DNA of 64,000 nucleotides from Zhongshania sp. (GTDB taxonomy: Bacteria; Pseudomonadota; Gammaproteobacteria; Pseudomonadales; Spongiibacteraceae). Made by a program: the position numbers and the translations under genes. The stretch covers positions 80,535 to 144,534 of the forward strand of contig NZ_JARGNU010000006.1 in assembly GCF_029212375.1 (NCBI RefSeq), given 5' to 3'. A model generated the notes under the pieces. That model made no database searches. It was not told the origin of the DNA and saw nothing but the letters and a program-made list of their open reading frames with translations. This document shows, piece after piece, positions 9,163-18,228 of this stretch; position 1 is the stretch's first letter, and each line of letters starts with the position of its first letter.

Positions 9163-10764
9163 ATGACTGTTTTCCCAAAGGCTCACTGGCGTGGGCTGTT
9201 GAGTATGATACTGCTTGGCTCGGCGTTACTGGGCTGCAATCAGAGCAAATCGTCTACACCCGCTGCTAGTCTTGCCGAGCCGTCGATTACTGCTAGTGAT
9301 AATGGCAGCGCGGCGATGTGCAATGCCGAGCCTTCAGGTTCAGCCATACCGCGTTTGCAACGTGATGGTCGCTGGTTGGTGGATCAGCATCAGCGTGTGG
9401 TTATCAGTCACGGGGTTAACTTGGTGTGGAAGTTGGCGCCGTATTTTCCGCCAAACAGCCCCGAAGGGTTTACCGCAGCAGATGCCGATTGGTTGCTTGA
9501 ACACGGTTTTAATACCGCGCGTATTGGCACCTTATGGATAGGTGTCTCGCCGACCGCGCCGGGGGAAATCGACCAGAATTACCTCGAGCAGTGGGATCGT
9601 GTTGTGCAGTTATTAGCCGAGCGAGGTATCTGGATACTCTTCGATTTTCATCAAGATATGCTCGGTGAGATATATCAGGGCGAGGGGGTGCCAGAATGGG
9701 GCATTCCGCAAGGTTTAATGACCCGTTTATTGGGTTCGCCAGCGCTGGGTTTCCCCTTCAATTACTTCACTCCCCAGGTCTCTGAAAGTTTCGATAAGCT
9801 ATGGGCCGAACGAGGTCCAATCTGGCAGGGATATAGCGATGCGTGGCAGGCGCTCGCCAGCCGTTGGGCGGATCAACCCTATAGCATGGGCTACGATTTG
9901 CTCAACGAACCTTGGGCAGGTCTTGAGTGGGCAACATGTATTTTACCAGGTTTAGGCTGCCCTGCATCTGACCGCGAAATACAGCCATTCTTCGAACGAG
10001 CGATCACCGCTATCCGCGGCGTTGACGCCAATAATATGGTTTGGATCGAACCGCAGCTACTGGCCGGTGGCACGGGTACGCCTACCGGATTTACCCCCAT
10101 AGCCGGCGAATTGCAGCTTGGCTATTCGGTGCATAACTACTGCCCTCTAACGGCCTTGTTGCAAGCAGCAGAACTCGGCTTGCCGATTCCCGATGTACTG
10201 CCAGACACCTGCCAAGGATTCGAGGGTAAGGTCTTTGAGCAGGCGCGAATTACCAGCGAACGCATTGGCGCGGTGGAGCTTGTGACCGAATTTGGTGCAA
10301 GCGACGATCCGGTGCTCCTAAATAGGGTGGCGAGCTTGGCAGATAGCCATTTAACAGGCTGGCAGTACTGGGCCTATAAAAATTGGAGTGACCCTACCAC
10401 TCAATCCCAAGAAACTGGCGCGCAAGGCTTGTTCAGCGACGACAGCAACTTGAATAGTGTGAAACTGGATAAACTCAAAGAATTAGAGCGTAGCTACCCC
10501 CAAGCCACAGCGGGTATTCCACTGGAATTGTCCTTCGACAGTATTAGCGGCGACTTCCACTATCGCTATCAAATTCGTCCCGCAGGCGCCGACACTCAAA
10601 TTTACCTGCCGCAAATACACTACCCCAATGGTTACGAGGTGGAGGTTAGTGGCGCGAGCGTGGTCTCTGCCACCGGCGCCAATTTGTTGATGCTGCACAA
10701 TAGTAGCTGCGAAGGTGAAGTCGAAGTTGTTGTTCGCCGGTCTACTGCTGCTTTGGACTATTAA
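9163..10764 (+). CDS. GH5-family glycoside hydrolase lipoprotein, endoglycoceramidase-like
   Basis: 533 residues from the ATG at 9163. I chose this start because it gives a clean lipoprotein signal (SALLGC, modified Cys25) and because an upstream in-frame ATG falls within a terminator. The catalytic domain carries the GH5 acid/base Glu249 (YDLLNEPWAG) and nucleophile Glu376 (LVTEFGASDD). The stretches FDFHQDMLGEIYQG and the N-terminal HGVNLVWKLAPYFPP resemble endoglycosylceramidases, which cut the glycan from glycosphingolipids. A beta-rich C-terminal domain ends the protein. Another GH5 specificity is possible. It probably sits in the outer membrane or periplasm. The last 23 bases overlap the convergent DUF411 gene. 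Confidence 0.85.
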   Translation: MTVFPKAHWRGLLSMILLGSALLGCNQSKSSTPAASLAEPSITASDNGSAAMCNAEPSGSAIPRLQRDGRWLVDQHQRVVISHGVNLVWKLAPYFPPNSPEGFTAADADWLLEHGFNTARIGTLWIGVSPTAPGEIDQNYLEQWDRVVQLLAERGIWILFDFHQDMLGEIYQGEGVPEWGIPQGLMTRLLGSPALGFPFNYFTPQVSESFDKLWAERGPIWQGYSDAWQALASRWADQPYSMGYDLLNEPWAGLEWATCILPGLGCPASDREIQPFFERAITAIRGVDANNMVWIEPQLLAGGTGTPTGFTPIAGELQLGYSVHNYCPLTALLQAAELGLPIPDVLPDTCQGFEGKVFEQARITSERIGAVELVTEFGASDDPVLLNRVASLADSHLTGWQYWAYKNWSDPTTQSQETGAQGLFSDDSNLNSVKLDKLKELERSYPQATAGIPLELSFDSISGDFHYRYQIRPAGADTQIYLPQIHYPNGYEVEVSGASVVSATGANLLMLHNSSCEGEVEVVVRRSTAALDY

Positions 10765-11245
10765 TAGTGGCGTAAATCTCGGTGCTGCCGTCGTTTAATA
10801 GCAGCAAAATATCGTAGGCTTGAAAACCTCTGCCCATATCCATGCCGGGACTACCCATTGGCATGTTCGCGACGATTAAGCCGCGGGCGCCACTGGGTTT
10901 CTCCGCTAAAAATTGGGTGATATAGCGTGCGGGTATATGGCCTTCAAATACAAAGCCGTCGCTAGATACTGAGGTGTGGCAGGCTTGAAGGTTGGCGGGA
11001 ATGCCCAGCTCAGCTTTTAGCGCATTTAGGTTGACGTGGTTTTGCACCGTGGTCGTAAAGCCTTGCTGCTGGGCGTGTTCAATCCATGCGCCGCAGCATC
11101 CGCAGTTAGGGTTTTTGTGTACTGATAACTCTGTGCTTGCTGCACGTTGGAATGGTGCAGCGGCATTTTCGCCGTAGCTATTGGCACTTACTACTGCAGC
11201 CATTACCAAAAGAAATAGACTGGTCTTTAGTTTAGAAATAGACAT
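10742..11245 (-). CDS. DUF411 periplasmic protein, probable metal binding
   Basis: 167 residues with a signal peptide (about 1-25) and a DUF411 domain containing NPNCGCCGAWIEH, a CxCC cluster plausible for copper or another soft metal, and a Met-rich stretch ANMPMGSPGMDMG near residue 130. DUF411 proteins are commonly found in copper-resistance neighbourhoods. Just upstream on the same strand lies a small exported Met/Cys/His-containing protein, which supports a metal role. The ribosome site GGAG lies in a small hairpin (ATCGC-GGA-GCGAT) directly before the start. Convergent overlap of 23 bases with the GH5 gene. Confidence 0.85.
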   Translation of the reverse strand: MSISKLKTSLFLLVMAAVVSANSYGENAAAPFQRAASTELSVHKNPNCGCCGAWIEHAQQQGFTTTVQNHVNLNALKAELGIPANLQACHTSVSSDGFVFEGHIPARYITQFLAEKPSGARGLIVANMPMGSPGMDMGRGFQAYDILLLLNDGSTEIYATINSPKQQ

Positions 11246-11362
11246 GATCGCTCCGCGATAAACATAGCTTTTAAGTCAATAAAACAAGGTCGGCATACAA
11301 GTAGCCGTGTATTGAGTTTGTTTACAGCAATTGGCCCAAAATGTAGGCGCAATTATCCTGCG

Positions 11363-11743
11363 CTAGCTATGGATGGGAGGGCGGTAAAGGCTGATGAGCG
11401 GGGCGGGTTTGGGGTGTTTAATAGTAGGTATAGCGCGCATTTGCGGTGCTGGGTGTAGCTTGATGATAGTGCTGCTGCTCAGTAATGCGGCGGTCGCGCA
11501 ACTGCTTTTAGGGCATTCGTTTTGCTGGGTGTTGCAGCAGTTGTCGCTGCTGTCTTGCATTAAATCCTTTGCCGCCGACTCGGCCATGTTCATGGCGCTG
11601 TGATCAATAGGCATTGCCCCCATGGCTGAGCCGCCCATATTCATTTGCTCTGGGCAGGGGGCGTAGGCATAGGCAAACGACTGAGCAAGTAAGCTCAGTA
11701 ATAGCAAAACAATATGGAGATGCCTAGTTTGCTTATTTGCCAT
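11363..11743 (-). CDS. Small exported Met/Cys-rich protein, possibly copper related
   Basis: 126 residues with a signal peptide ending near AYAYAPCP. The mature part has a Met/His segment (MNMGGSAMGAMPIDHSAMNM, about residues 34-53) and then a Cys cluster (NCCNTQQNECPKSSC), followed by a Pro-rich tail. It resembles the short periplasmic proteins often seen with copper-handling genes (DUF2946-like), but I cannot assign a family with certainty. It is upstream of, and on the same strand as, the DUF411 gene, 117 bases apart. Confidence 0.7.
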   Translation of the reverse strand: MANKQTRHLHIVLLLLSLLAQSFAYAYAPCPEQMNMGGSAMGAMPIDHSAMNMAESAAKDLMQDSSDNCCNTQQNECPKSSCATAALLSSSTIIKLHPAPQMRAIPTIKHPKPAPLISLYRPPIHS

Positions 11744-11761
11744 TAAACGGGTGCCATAAAT

Positions 11762-11775
11762 AGTGGTGTACCACT
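11762..11775. promoter_or_regulatory. Short perfect dyad upstream of the Met/Cys-rich protein gene
   Basis: AGTGGT-GT-ACCACT, a 14-base palindrome 18 bases before the start of the gene ending at 11743. It could be an operator for a dimeric regulator. No regulator gene is adjacent and chance occurrence is possible. Confidence 0.3.
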
Positions 11776-11820
11776 TAGTGCGCAGATGGTTTGCTATTCT
11801 CGACCGGCTTGGTCAATAGG

Positions 11821-12450
11821 TCAAGCTGGCTGTTCGAGGTCTTCTATTACTGAGATTAGCCGGTATACCACCTGTCCGGCTTTCTTTTCTTTATCAATCT
11901 GCCAATTGGCGGGTAGGGCGGGCAGGGCCTCGTCGCTGGCGGTTTCTACATAGATTTGGGTGTGGGGCTTTAGCGCCTGCTTGGCTAAGTTGGCGATAAC
12001 GGGGGCTAGCAAGTCCAAGTGAAATGGTGGGTCGAGAAAAATAATATTGTAGCTTTGTGCGCTTTTCCCCAAAAAAGCCAAGGCTTCTTTGCTGTGTACA
12101 GTGGCGTGTGGGCAGCGCAGGTTTTCCAGTTGTTGGCGGATTTGCTGGCAGCTATTGCGATCGGTGTCGACAAAATCACAGTGCGCGGCATAGCGCGACA
12201 GCGCCTCTAGCCCCAAGGCTCCAGAGCCAGCAAATAAATCGAGGCAGCGCGCGCCGTGAATCGTTGGGTTTAGCCAGTTGAACAGGGTTTCGCGAATGCG
12301 GTCGCTGGTTGGGCGCAGGCCAGCAGCGCCCTCAAAATCCAGCTTGCGGCTGCGCCACTGGCCGCCAATAATCCGCAGGCTACCCTGTTGGCGGGTACTT
12401 GTGCTTGCTTTGGGCGCTGAATTGCTTGAATTGCGAGGGGCTTTGGGCAT
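11821..12450 (-). CDS. rsmD: 16S rRNA (guanine966-N2)-methyltransferase RsmD
   Basis: 209 residues. Motif I CLDLFAGSGALGLEAL binds S-adenosylmethionine and the catalytic DPPF motif is present in FLDPPFHLDLL, as expected for an N2-guanine methyltransferase. It methylates G966 of 16S rRNA during small-subunit assembly. The N-terminal 22 residues are a Ser/Pro-rich extension; an alternative start further in is possible. It is divergent from ftsY, the same arrangement as in E. coli, which strongly supports the call. Confidence 0.95.
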   Translation of the reverse strand: MPKAPRNSSNSAPKASTSTRQQGSLRIIGGQWRSRKLDFEGAAGLRPTSDRIRETLFNWLNPTIHGARCLDLFAGSGALGLEALSRYAAHCDFVDTDRNSCQQIRQQLENLRCPHATVHSKEALAFLGKSAQSYNIIFLDPPFHLDLLAPVIANLAKQALKPHTQIYVETASDEALPALPANWQIDKEKKAGQVVYRLISVIEDLEQPA

Positions 12451-12536
12451 GGTGTTTCCGGTGCCAGTTACTCAGAGAAATGGTAGGATACGGCTTTTAT
12501 TTATGCTGTAAACCTTAACGGAATATAAATACCCGC

Positions 12537-13655
12537 ATGACAGAGAATTCAAATCCGCCTGAGATCGAGCCTGAAACCAAAAAAAAGGGTTTATTCGCCC
12601 GTTTTAAAGAGTCTTTTGTCGGTTCGGAAGAAGATTTGGCGGCATTGGCTGCGGCCGAAGGCTTTATCGACGACAAAGAAATAGCCCCTTGGCAGCATCT
12701 GGAATTAACCCCAGAAGAACAGGCCTCCCTACTGGTCCGCTTTCGTGAAGGCCTGAGTAAGACCGGCGCCCAATTGGGCGAGGGCATGGCCAACCTCTTT
12801 CTTGGCCGCAAAGAAATTGACGACGAGCTCCTCGAAGAGATCGAAACCCATCTGCTCATGGCCGATGTTGGGGTGGATGCCACCCAAGAAATTATCGGTA
12901 ATCTCACTCGTCGGGTGTCGCGCAAAGAGCTAGACAACCCTGAAACCCTGTACGTGGCACTACAGGAAGAGTTGAGTACGTTATTAGCCGCCGCCGAAGA
13001 AGAACTGGTAATTCCCGAGGGGCCAGGCCCCTATGTAATCCTTATGGTTGGAGTTAACGGCGTGGGTAAAACCACCACCATTGGTAAACTGGCCAAGCAG
13101 TTTCAGGCCGGTGGCCGCTCGGTAATGCTAGCGGCGGGTGACACCTTTCGCGCCGCAGCGGTAGAACAGTTACAAGTGTGGGGCGAGCGCAATGAGGTGC
13201 CGGTAATTGCCCAGCACACCGGAGCCGACAGCGCCTCGGTATTATTCGACGCGCTGCAAGCCGCCAAGGCGCGCAAGGTTGATATTCTTATCGCAGATAC
13301 CGCCGGTCGCTTGCACAATAAAGACAATTTAATGGAAGAGCTGAAAAAAGTGGTGCGGGTGCTCAAAAAACTCGACCCTGAGGCGCCCCACGAAGTGATG
13401 TTGGTGCTGGATGCAGGCACCGGCCAAAACGCCCTGTCGCAGGCCAAGCATTTCCAAGCGGCTGTAGGCGTGACCGGCCTAACCCTGACCAAGCTCGACG
13501 GCACGGCCAAGGGCGGCATTGTGTTTGCCATTAGCAAACAGCTGGGAATTCCTATTCGCTTTATTGGCGTGGGTGAGGGTATTTTAGATCTGCGCCCCTT
13601 CCGCGCTACTGAGTTTGTTGGCGCGCTATTTGGTTGGACGCAGAAACAAAAATGA
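12537..13655 (+). CDS. ftsY: Signal recognition particle receptor FtsY
   Basis: 372 residues. An acidic N-terminal A region (about 1-70) is followed by the N helical domain and the SRP GTPase G domain: P-loop GVNGVGKTTTIGKLA (about 165-180), DTAGR and TKLDG. It receives ribosome-bound SRP at the membrane and delivers nascent inner-membrane proteins to the translocon. Its stop overlaps the ftsE start (ATGA at 13652-13655). The A region is shorter than in E. coli (497 residues in total), as is usual outside the enterics. Confidence 0.98.
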   Translation: MTENSNPPEIEPETKKKGLFARFKESFVGSEEDLAALAAAEGFIDDKEIAPWQHLELTPEEQASLLVRFREGLSKTGAQLGEGMANLFLGRKEIDDELLEEIETHLLMADVGVDATQEIIGNLTRRVSRKELDNPETLYVALQEELSTLLAAAEEELVIPEGPGPYVILMVGVNGVGKTTTIGKLAKQFQAGGRSVMLAAGDTFRAAAVEQLQVWGERNEVPVIAQHTGADSASVLFDALQAAKARKVDILIADTAGRLHNKDNLMEELKKVVRVLKKLDPEAPHEVMLVLDAGTGQNALSQAKHFQAAVGVTGLTLTKLDGTAKGGIVFAISKQLGIPIRFIGVGEGILDLRPFRATEFVGALFGWTQKQK

Positions 13656-14332
13656 TTCAATTCGATCAGGTCAGCAAACGCTACGAAGGCGGCTATGAGG
13701 CACTCAGCGATGTGAGCTTTCATATCCCACGCGGCGAAATGCGCTTTTTAACCGGCCATAGCGGCGCCGGAAAAAGTACCTTGCTGAAACTGATCATGGT
13801 GATGGAGCGCGCGAGTAGCGGCCAAGTGATTGTTGGTGGTCGCAATTTGTCTAAATTAGCGGTGCGCCATATTCCTGAGGTGCGCCGCGAAGTGGGTGTG
13901 GTGTTTCAAAACCATCAGCTCCTGTTTGATCGCAGCGTTTACGACAATGTTGCGCTGCCACTGATTATTGCCGGTTATGGCCATCGGGATGTGGGTCGCC
14001 GAGTTCGAGCCGCGCTAGATAAAGTCGGCTTACTCGACAAAGAGCGTAAAAACCCCATTACCCTGTCTGGTGGTGAGCAGCAGCGAGTGGGCATTGCCCG
14101 CGCTGTGGTAAATAAGCCCGCGTTATTACTGGCCGATGAGCCAACCGGTAACCTTGACCCTCAGCTCTCTGCCGAGATCATGCATCTGTTTGAGCAGTTT
14201 AAGCAGGTTGGCGTCACCGTGCTTATTGCCAGTCACGATTTAGCGTTGATCGCCCGTATGCCCTACCGTTTGCTTACTTTGCGCAAAGGCCGCCTTATTA
14301 CGGCGGGAGGGGCTGATAATGGCCCAGAATAA
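13652..14332 (+). CDS. ftsE: Cell-division ABC transporter ATPase FtsE
   Basis: 226 residues from the ATG at 13652, which overlaps the ftsY stop. An in-frame TTG 18 bases upstream is less likely, because [11 protein letters not shown] is the usual FtsE N-terminus. Walker [10 protein letters not shown], the ABC signature LSGGEQQR and Walker [13 protein letters not shown] are all present. With FtsX it controls septal peptidoglycan hydrolase activation rather than moving a solute. The last 14 bases overlap ftsX. Confidence 0.98.
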   Translation: MIQFDQVSKRYEGGYEALSDVSFHIPRGEMRFLTGHSGAGKSTLLKLIMVMERASSGQVIVGGRNLSKLAVRHIPEVRREVGVVFQNHQLLFDRSVYDNVALPLIIAGYGHRDVGRRVRAALDKVGLLDKERKNPITLSGGEQQRVGIARAVVNKPALLLADEPTGNLDPQLSAEIMHLFEQFKQVGVTVLIASHDLALIARMPYRLLTLRKGRLITAGGADNGPE

Positions 14333-15341
14333 ACTCAATAAACGCCGTTTAGGTCAGCTTCAGGCACCTGCTGCGCGTAAAGATGTGCAAGGCGCGCGCC
14401 GCCATAAAACCGGTTTACGCGATCGTCTTGCCAGTTATCGCAGCCATCATCGCCAAGTTGCCCTCGACAGTCTGCGCCGTCTATTGCAGCGGCCAGCGGC
14501 CACATTGCTGACCAGTTTGGTTATCGCCATTGCCCTCGCGTTGCCGGTGAGTCTGTATATTGGCTTGAATAATATTGAGGCGGTGAGTAGTGGCTGGGAA
14601 GGCGCTGCGCGTATCTCTTTGTTTTTAAAGCCTAATGTTTCTACTGCTCAGGCCGAGAGTCTGCGCCGCAGTATTGCCGGCCGCGATGGTGTGCAAAGCG
14701 CCGAATATATTTCGCCAGATGCCGCCTTGGTGGAGTTTCGTGCCAGCTCTGGGTTTGGTGATGTACTCGATCAATTAGACAGCAACCCGCTACCCGGCCT
14801 GATTGTGGTCACTCCCCGAGAGGCCAATAGTTCGGCGGAGGCGGTCACGGCCTTGCAACAGCTTTTGGCGAAGCTGCCCGAGGTCGACTTGGCCAAATTG
14901 GATATGGCGTGGTTGCAGCGCCTGAATCAAATCACGGAATTGGGGCGGCGCCTGACCTTAGCCTTGGGTGGGATGCTGGCGGTGGGCGTATTGCTGATTA
15001 TTGGCAATACCATCAAATTGGCCATCGAAAGCCGACGCAGTGAAATTTTGGTCGTAAAACTGGTGGGTGGCACCAACGCCTTTGTGCGCCGGCCCTTCCT
15101 TTATACCGGTTTTTGGTATGGCTTGTGTGGTGGGCTGGCGGCATGGCTATTGGTGCAGTGTGGGCTGTGGTGGTTGCGAGAGCCGATTGCCGAATTGTCG
15201 GTGTCTTATCAAAGTGATTTTCACCTGCTAGGCTTAGGCGTGATCGACAGCCTGATGTTGTGGCTATTTGCCGGAAACCTAGGCCTGCTAGGCGCTTGGC
15301 TGGTAGTCGGGCGAGAATTGCGAGCGATAGAACCAAGTTGA
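14319..15341 (+). CDS. ftsX: Cell-division permease-like protein FtsX
   Basis: 340 residues. A basic N-terminal cytoplasmic tail (about 1-60) leads to four membrane segments: one near 60-82, then three in the C-terminal half, with a periplasmic domain between the first and second (about 85-200). It forms a complex with FtsE and relays division signals to EnvC-like amidase activators. It follows ftsE with a 14-base overlap, as in other gammaproteobacteria. Confidence 0.97.
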   Translation: MAQNKLNKRRLGQLQAPAARKDVQGARRHKTGLRDRLASYRSHHRQVALDSLRRLLQRPAATLLTSLVIAIALALPVSLYIGLNNIEAVSSGWEGAARISLFLKPNVSTAQAESLRRSIAGRDGVQSAEYISPDAALVEFRASSGFGDVLDQLDSNPLPGLIVVTPREANSSAEAVTALQQLLAKLPEVDLAKLDMAWLQRLNQITELGRRLTLALGGMLAVGVLLIIGNTIKLAIESRRSEILVVKLVGGTNAFVRRPFLYTGFWYGLCGGLAAWLLVQCGLWWLREPIAELSVSYQSDFHLLGLGVIDSLMLWLFAGNLGLLGAWLVVGRELRAIEPS

Positions 15342-15397
15342 TCCCCTTATTTTTCTCGTTATAGACAGTGGGGTGCGCGATTAGGTCTTAAAGGGGC

Positions 15398-15426
15398 TTG
15401 AACTTTTAATGGTTTGAGACTCTAAT
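15398..15426 (+). promoter_or_regulatory. Overlapping sigma70 and sigmaE-like promoter before rpoH
   Basis: A sigma70-type pair TTGAAC (15398-15403), 17-base spacer, TCTAAT (15421-15426) is visible. On the same bases lies GAACTT (15400-15405), 15-base spacer, TCTAA (15421-15425), which is close to the envelope-stress sigmaE pattern known from the E. coli rpoH P3 promoter. Both would start transcription about 35 bases before the rpoH start codon. Confidence 0.55.
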
Positions 15427-15465
15427 AAGTGCCAGTGTTTTTCATCAATATCTAGGAGGAGTGCA

Positions 15466-16314
15466 ATGAGTACCCATCTGCAGCCGATACAGCAGCTTGT
15501 ACCGGGTGGCGACCTCTCTGCATATATTCAGTCGGTTGGTCGTATTCCGGTGCTTAGCGCAGAGCGCGAGCGCGAATTAGCCGAAGATCTCTTCTACCAC
15601 GAGAGTGTAGAGGCTGCCCGCCAGTTGGTTATGTCTCATCTGCGCTTTGTGGTGCATATCGCCAAAAGTTATAAAGGCTATGGTTTGCCCCAAGCTGACC
15701 TAATTCAAGAAGGCAATGTTGGCCTGATGAAGGCGGTTAAGCGTTTTGATCCTGAAAAAGGTGTGCGTTTGGTGTCTTTTGCCGTGCATTGGATCAAGGC
15801 CGAAATTCACGAATACGTGTTGCGCAACTGGCGTATTGTTAAAATCGCCACCACCAAGGCCCAGCGTAAGCTGTTCTTCAATTTGCGCAGTGCAAAAAAA
15901 GAACTGTCTTGGTTGAGTAACGACGAAGTGAACGATGTTGCCGCTGATTTAGGCGTTGATGTTGCCGAAGTGCGCCGCATGGAAGGTCGCTTAAGTTCGG
16001 TTGATATCGGTTTTGACGCCGACGCCGACGACGAGCGCGGCCCCGTTGCTCCAGTACACTATTTAGAAGACCACAGCACCGATCCAGCCAAGTTATTAGA
16101 ATCTGACAACTTGGAAGAGAGTAACCACCAGCACCTGAGTTTAGCGCTGGGCGACCTCGATGATCGCAGTCGCGACATTCTGCAAAGTCGCTGGTTGAGC
16201 GACACCAAAGCTACCCTGCACGATTTGGCTGATCGCTACGGGGTATCTGCTGAGCGTATTCGCCAGCTTGAACAAGCCGCAATGAAAAAATTGCGCGCGG
16301 CGATGGAAGCCTAA
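15466..16314 (+). CDS. rpoH: Heat-shock sigma factor RpoH (sigma32)
   Basis: 282 residues, close to the 284 of E. coli. Sigma region 2 is seen in [20 protein letters not shown] and [20 protein letters not shown]; the RpoH-box region follows around residues 130-145 ([18 protein letters not shown]); region 4 helix-turn-helix is at the C-terminus ([19 protein letters not shown]). It directs RNA polymerase to chaperone and protease genes. A strong ribosome site AGGAGG (15454-15459) precedes the ATG, and the upstream promoter looks sigmaE responsive. Confidence 0.98.
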   Translation: MSTHLQPIQQLVPGGDLSAYIQSVGRIPVLSAERERELAEDLFYHESVEAARQLVMSHLRFVVHIAKSYKGYGLPQADLIQEGNVGLMKAVKRFDPEKGVRLVSFAVHWIKAEIHEYVLRNWRIVKIATTKAQRKLFFNLRSAKKELSWLSNDEVNDVAADLGVDVAEVRRMEGRLSSVDIGFDADADDERGPVAPVHYLEDHSTDPAKLLESDNLEESNHQHLSLALGDLDDRSRDILQSRWLSDTKATLHDLADRYGVSAERIRQLEQAAMKKLRAAMEA

Positions 16315-16346
16315 GCGCTTAGCGACCAATTAGCTTAAATACTGTT

Positions 16347-16373
16347 AAAAGCCCCGCCTCGCGGGGTTTTTTT
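16347..16373 (+). terminator. Rho-independent terminator after rpoH
   Basis: CCCCGC / GCGGGG stem with a three-base loop, flanked by A residues on the 5' side and a seven-T run (16367-16373) on the 3' side. An in-frame TTG at 16372 that would extend the next gene lies in the T run and is not a plausible start. Confidence 0.95.
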
Positions 16374-16473
16374 GTATCTAGCCGGGGTTTTTGCCCGTAT
16401 CGCTGGCCCTGTACTTTTGCAAACCCGCCGACATCCGTACAATAGCGCCTTTAAATGCAGGCAGGACTGGGCA

Positions 16474-16848
16474 ATGGCTTCGTTAACGCTTTTTCTGGCA
16501 GCAGTACTCGGGTTTTTGGCCGTCGCGCTGGGCGCCTTTGGCGCTCATGGTCTAAAGGCGAGCTTATCGGCAGAGATGATGGCAGTCTATCAAACCGCCG
16601 TGCAGTATCACTTTTACCACTGTTTTGCGCTCTTAGTGGTAGGTCTGCTGATGCACAGCGGTGTTCAACTGCTGTCCCTGCGGATTGCTGCGGTACTATT
16701 TTTTCTTGGGGTACTCGTGTTTAGCGGTAGTTTGTACGCACTGGCGCTTACCGAAATTCGAATTCTTGGCGCCATCACCCCCATTGGTGGCCTGATGTTT
16801 TTAGTGGCTTGGGCCTGCTTGGCTTATTCTGCTTGGAAAGCGATGTAA
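16474..16848 (+). CDS. DUF423 small integral membrane protein
   Basis: 124 residues from the ATG at 16474; upstream in-frame starts are rejected because they would fall in the rpoH terminator. The family hallmark [14 protein letters not shown] is near the N-terminus, and there are four predicted membrane helices. Function unknown; the E. coli relative is YgdD. Its stop overlaps the trmB start (TAATG at 16846-16850), so the two are translationally coupled. Confidence 0.93.
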   Translation: MASLTLFLAAVLGFLAVALGAFGAHGLKASLSAEMMAVYQTAVQYHFYHCFALLVVGLLMHSGVQLLSLRIAAVLFFLGVLVFSGSLYALALTEIRILGAITPIGGLMFLVAWACLAYSAWKAM

Positions 16849-17543
16849 TGACTGAACATGCGGCTCCGTTGCGCCGGCGGATTAAAAGCTTTGTAATACG
16901 TACTGGCCGGATGACCGACGGTCAAAAACGTGCATATGAGATTAATTTTAATAATTGGGGCTTAAAGCGCGCCAATGGGCCAGTGGATTTTGCTGAGGTC
17001 TTTGGCCGCCAAGCGCCAACGGTCCTTGAAATTGGCTTTGGCATGGGCGACTCCCTTGCCGAAATGGCCACTCAAGCGCCAGAACTGAATTTTGTTGGCA
17101 TTGAGGTGCACACCCCAGGCGTTGGTCGCCTGTTGTACCTCACAGAGCAAGCGGGGCTGAGTAATCTGCGCGCCTACAGCGACGACGCGGTAGAAGTTCT
17201 CGCCCACTGTATCCCCGACAATAGCCTGAGCCGTGTCCAAGTATATTTTCCCGACCCGTGGCACAAAGCCCGCCATCAAAAGCGGCGCTTAATTCAGCCA
17301 GAATTTGTGCAAGTACTACGCAGTAAATTAAAAATTGGCGGCGTACTCCACCTAGCCACCGACTGGGAAAACTACGCCGAACACATGATGGAAGTCATGA
17401 GCGCCGCTGAAGGCTATCAAAATAATGCTGGCGCTCAGCAGTATTCGCCTAAACCCGACTACCGGCCTAATACCAAGTTTGAAAAACGCGGCGAGCGGCT
17501 CGGACACGGGGTGTGGGATTTGTTGTTTTCTAAGGTGAGTTAA
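16848..17543 (+). CDS. trmB: tRNA (guanine46-N7)-methyltransferase TrmB
   Basis: 231 residues starting at the ATG that overlaps the DUF423 stop by one base. S-adenosylmethionine site [16 protein letters not shown] and the family motif [17 protein letters not shown] are both present. It makes m7G46 in the variable loop of many tRNAs. Compared with E. coli (239 residues) it is full length. Confidence 0.97.
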   Translation: MTEHAAPLRRRIKSFVIRTGRMTDGQKRAYEINFNNWGLKRANGPVDFAEVFGRQAPTVLEIGFGMGDSLAEMATQAPELNFVGIEVHTPGVGRLLYLTEQAGLSNLRAYSDDAVEVLAHCIPDNSLSRVQVYFPDPWHKARHQKRRLIQPEFVQVLRSKLKIGGVLHLATDWENYAEHMMEVMSAAEGYQNNAGAQQYSPKPDYRPNTKFEKRGERLGHGVWDLLFSKVS

Positions 17544-17664
17544 TGCAGCGATTAGCGGTGTGAACGAGCAGCGCAGGGCGCCGTAAAAATAATTGCGCTG
17601 AGCCTAGGTGGAAAATCGCTTGTGGTTCGTCTTATGTGAACTTATTTAGCCTAGGAGTAGGGCT

Positions 17665-18228
17665 TTGTCCGCAGAAGAAGTGATCAATACCGTATTTTTA
17701 TCCTGCAAGTCTTTGCTGGCGGCGGTCGTGTCACGCATTGTCCCACCCCACGAAATTGAAGATATTGTGCAGGAAACCTACGTTCGGGTCTGCCAGAGCA
17801 AGGCCAAGGGCGATCTTCGTGAGCCTCGCGCTTTTATGGTAAAAACCGCCCGCAACTTGGCGCTGGACCATATTAAGCGTGCCGAACAGCGTCTGACTTG
17901 TTCTATGGATTCGCAGTTAGACTGGGAGTGTGTCGCCCGTGATGACAGTGATCCCTACCGCCAAAGTGTTTCCAATCAGGAGTTTTCACGATTTTGTGAA
18001 GCGGTGCGGCAATTGCCTTTGCAGTGCCGGCGGGTATTTGTGCTTAAAAAAGTGTATGGCCATTCCCAGCGTGAGATTGCGCAAAAATTGGGGCTTAAAG
18101 AGAGCACAGTCGAAAAGCATATCGCGAGGGGAGTCCTCTTGTGTGCGCGATATTTGGAATCAGTAGCGCCAAACACCACATTGACGCAGAGAGAGTCGCC
18201 TAAGGGGACAACGGGGGAGCGTCGATGA
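17665..18228 (+). CDS. FecI-type ECF sigma factor
   Basis: 187 residues. Region 2 (IEDIVQETYVRVCQSKAKGD, about residues 30-50) and region 4 helix-turn-helix (YGHSQREIAQKLGLKESTVE, about 128-147) are clear. The start is TTG at 17665 with AGGAG at 17653-17657, a fair fit. It is followed by a fecR-like anti-sigma gene overlapping by four bases and then by a TonB receptor with an STN domain, so this is a cell-surface signalling set: substrate binding at the receptor releases this sigma factor, which probably transcribes the receptor gene. Confidence 0.93.
   Translation: MSAEEVINTVFLSCKSLLAAVVSRIVPPHEIEDIVQETYVRVCQSKAKGDLREPRAFMVKTARNLALDHIKRAEQRLTCSMDSQLDWECVARDDSDPYRQSVSNQEFSRFCEAVRQLPLQCRRVFVLKKVYGHSQREIAQKLGLKESTVEKHIARGVLLCARYLESVAPNTTLTQRESPKGTTGERR

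Noticed and set aside
11243-11259. Thermosensor-like hairpin over the DUF411 ribosome site
   Set aside because: Only five base pairs with a three-base loop; too weak to claim regulation.
16372-16473. Longer N-terminus for the DUF423 protein
   Set aside because: It would begin in the T run of the rpoH terminator and adds residues unlike the family.
17601-17655. Direct repeat AGCCTAGG (17601-17608 and 17648-17655) before the ECF sigma gene
   Set aside because: Too short and the second copy covers the ribosome site; probably chance.
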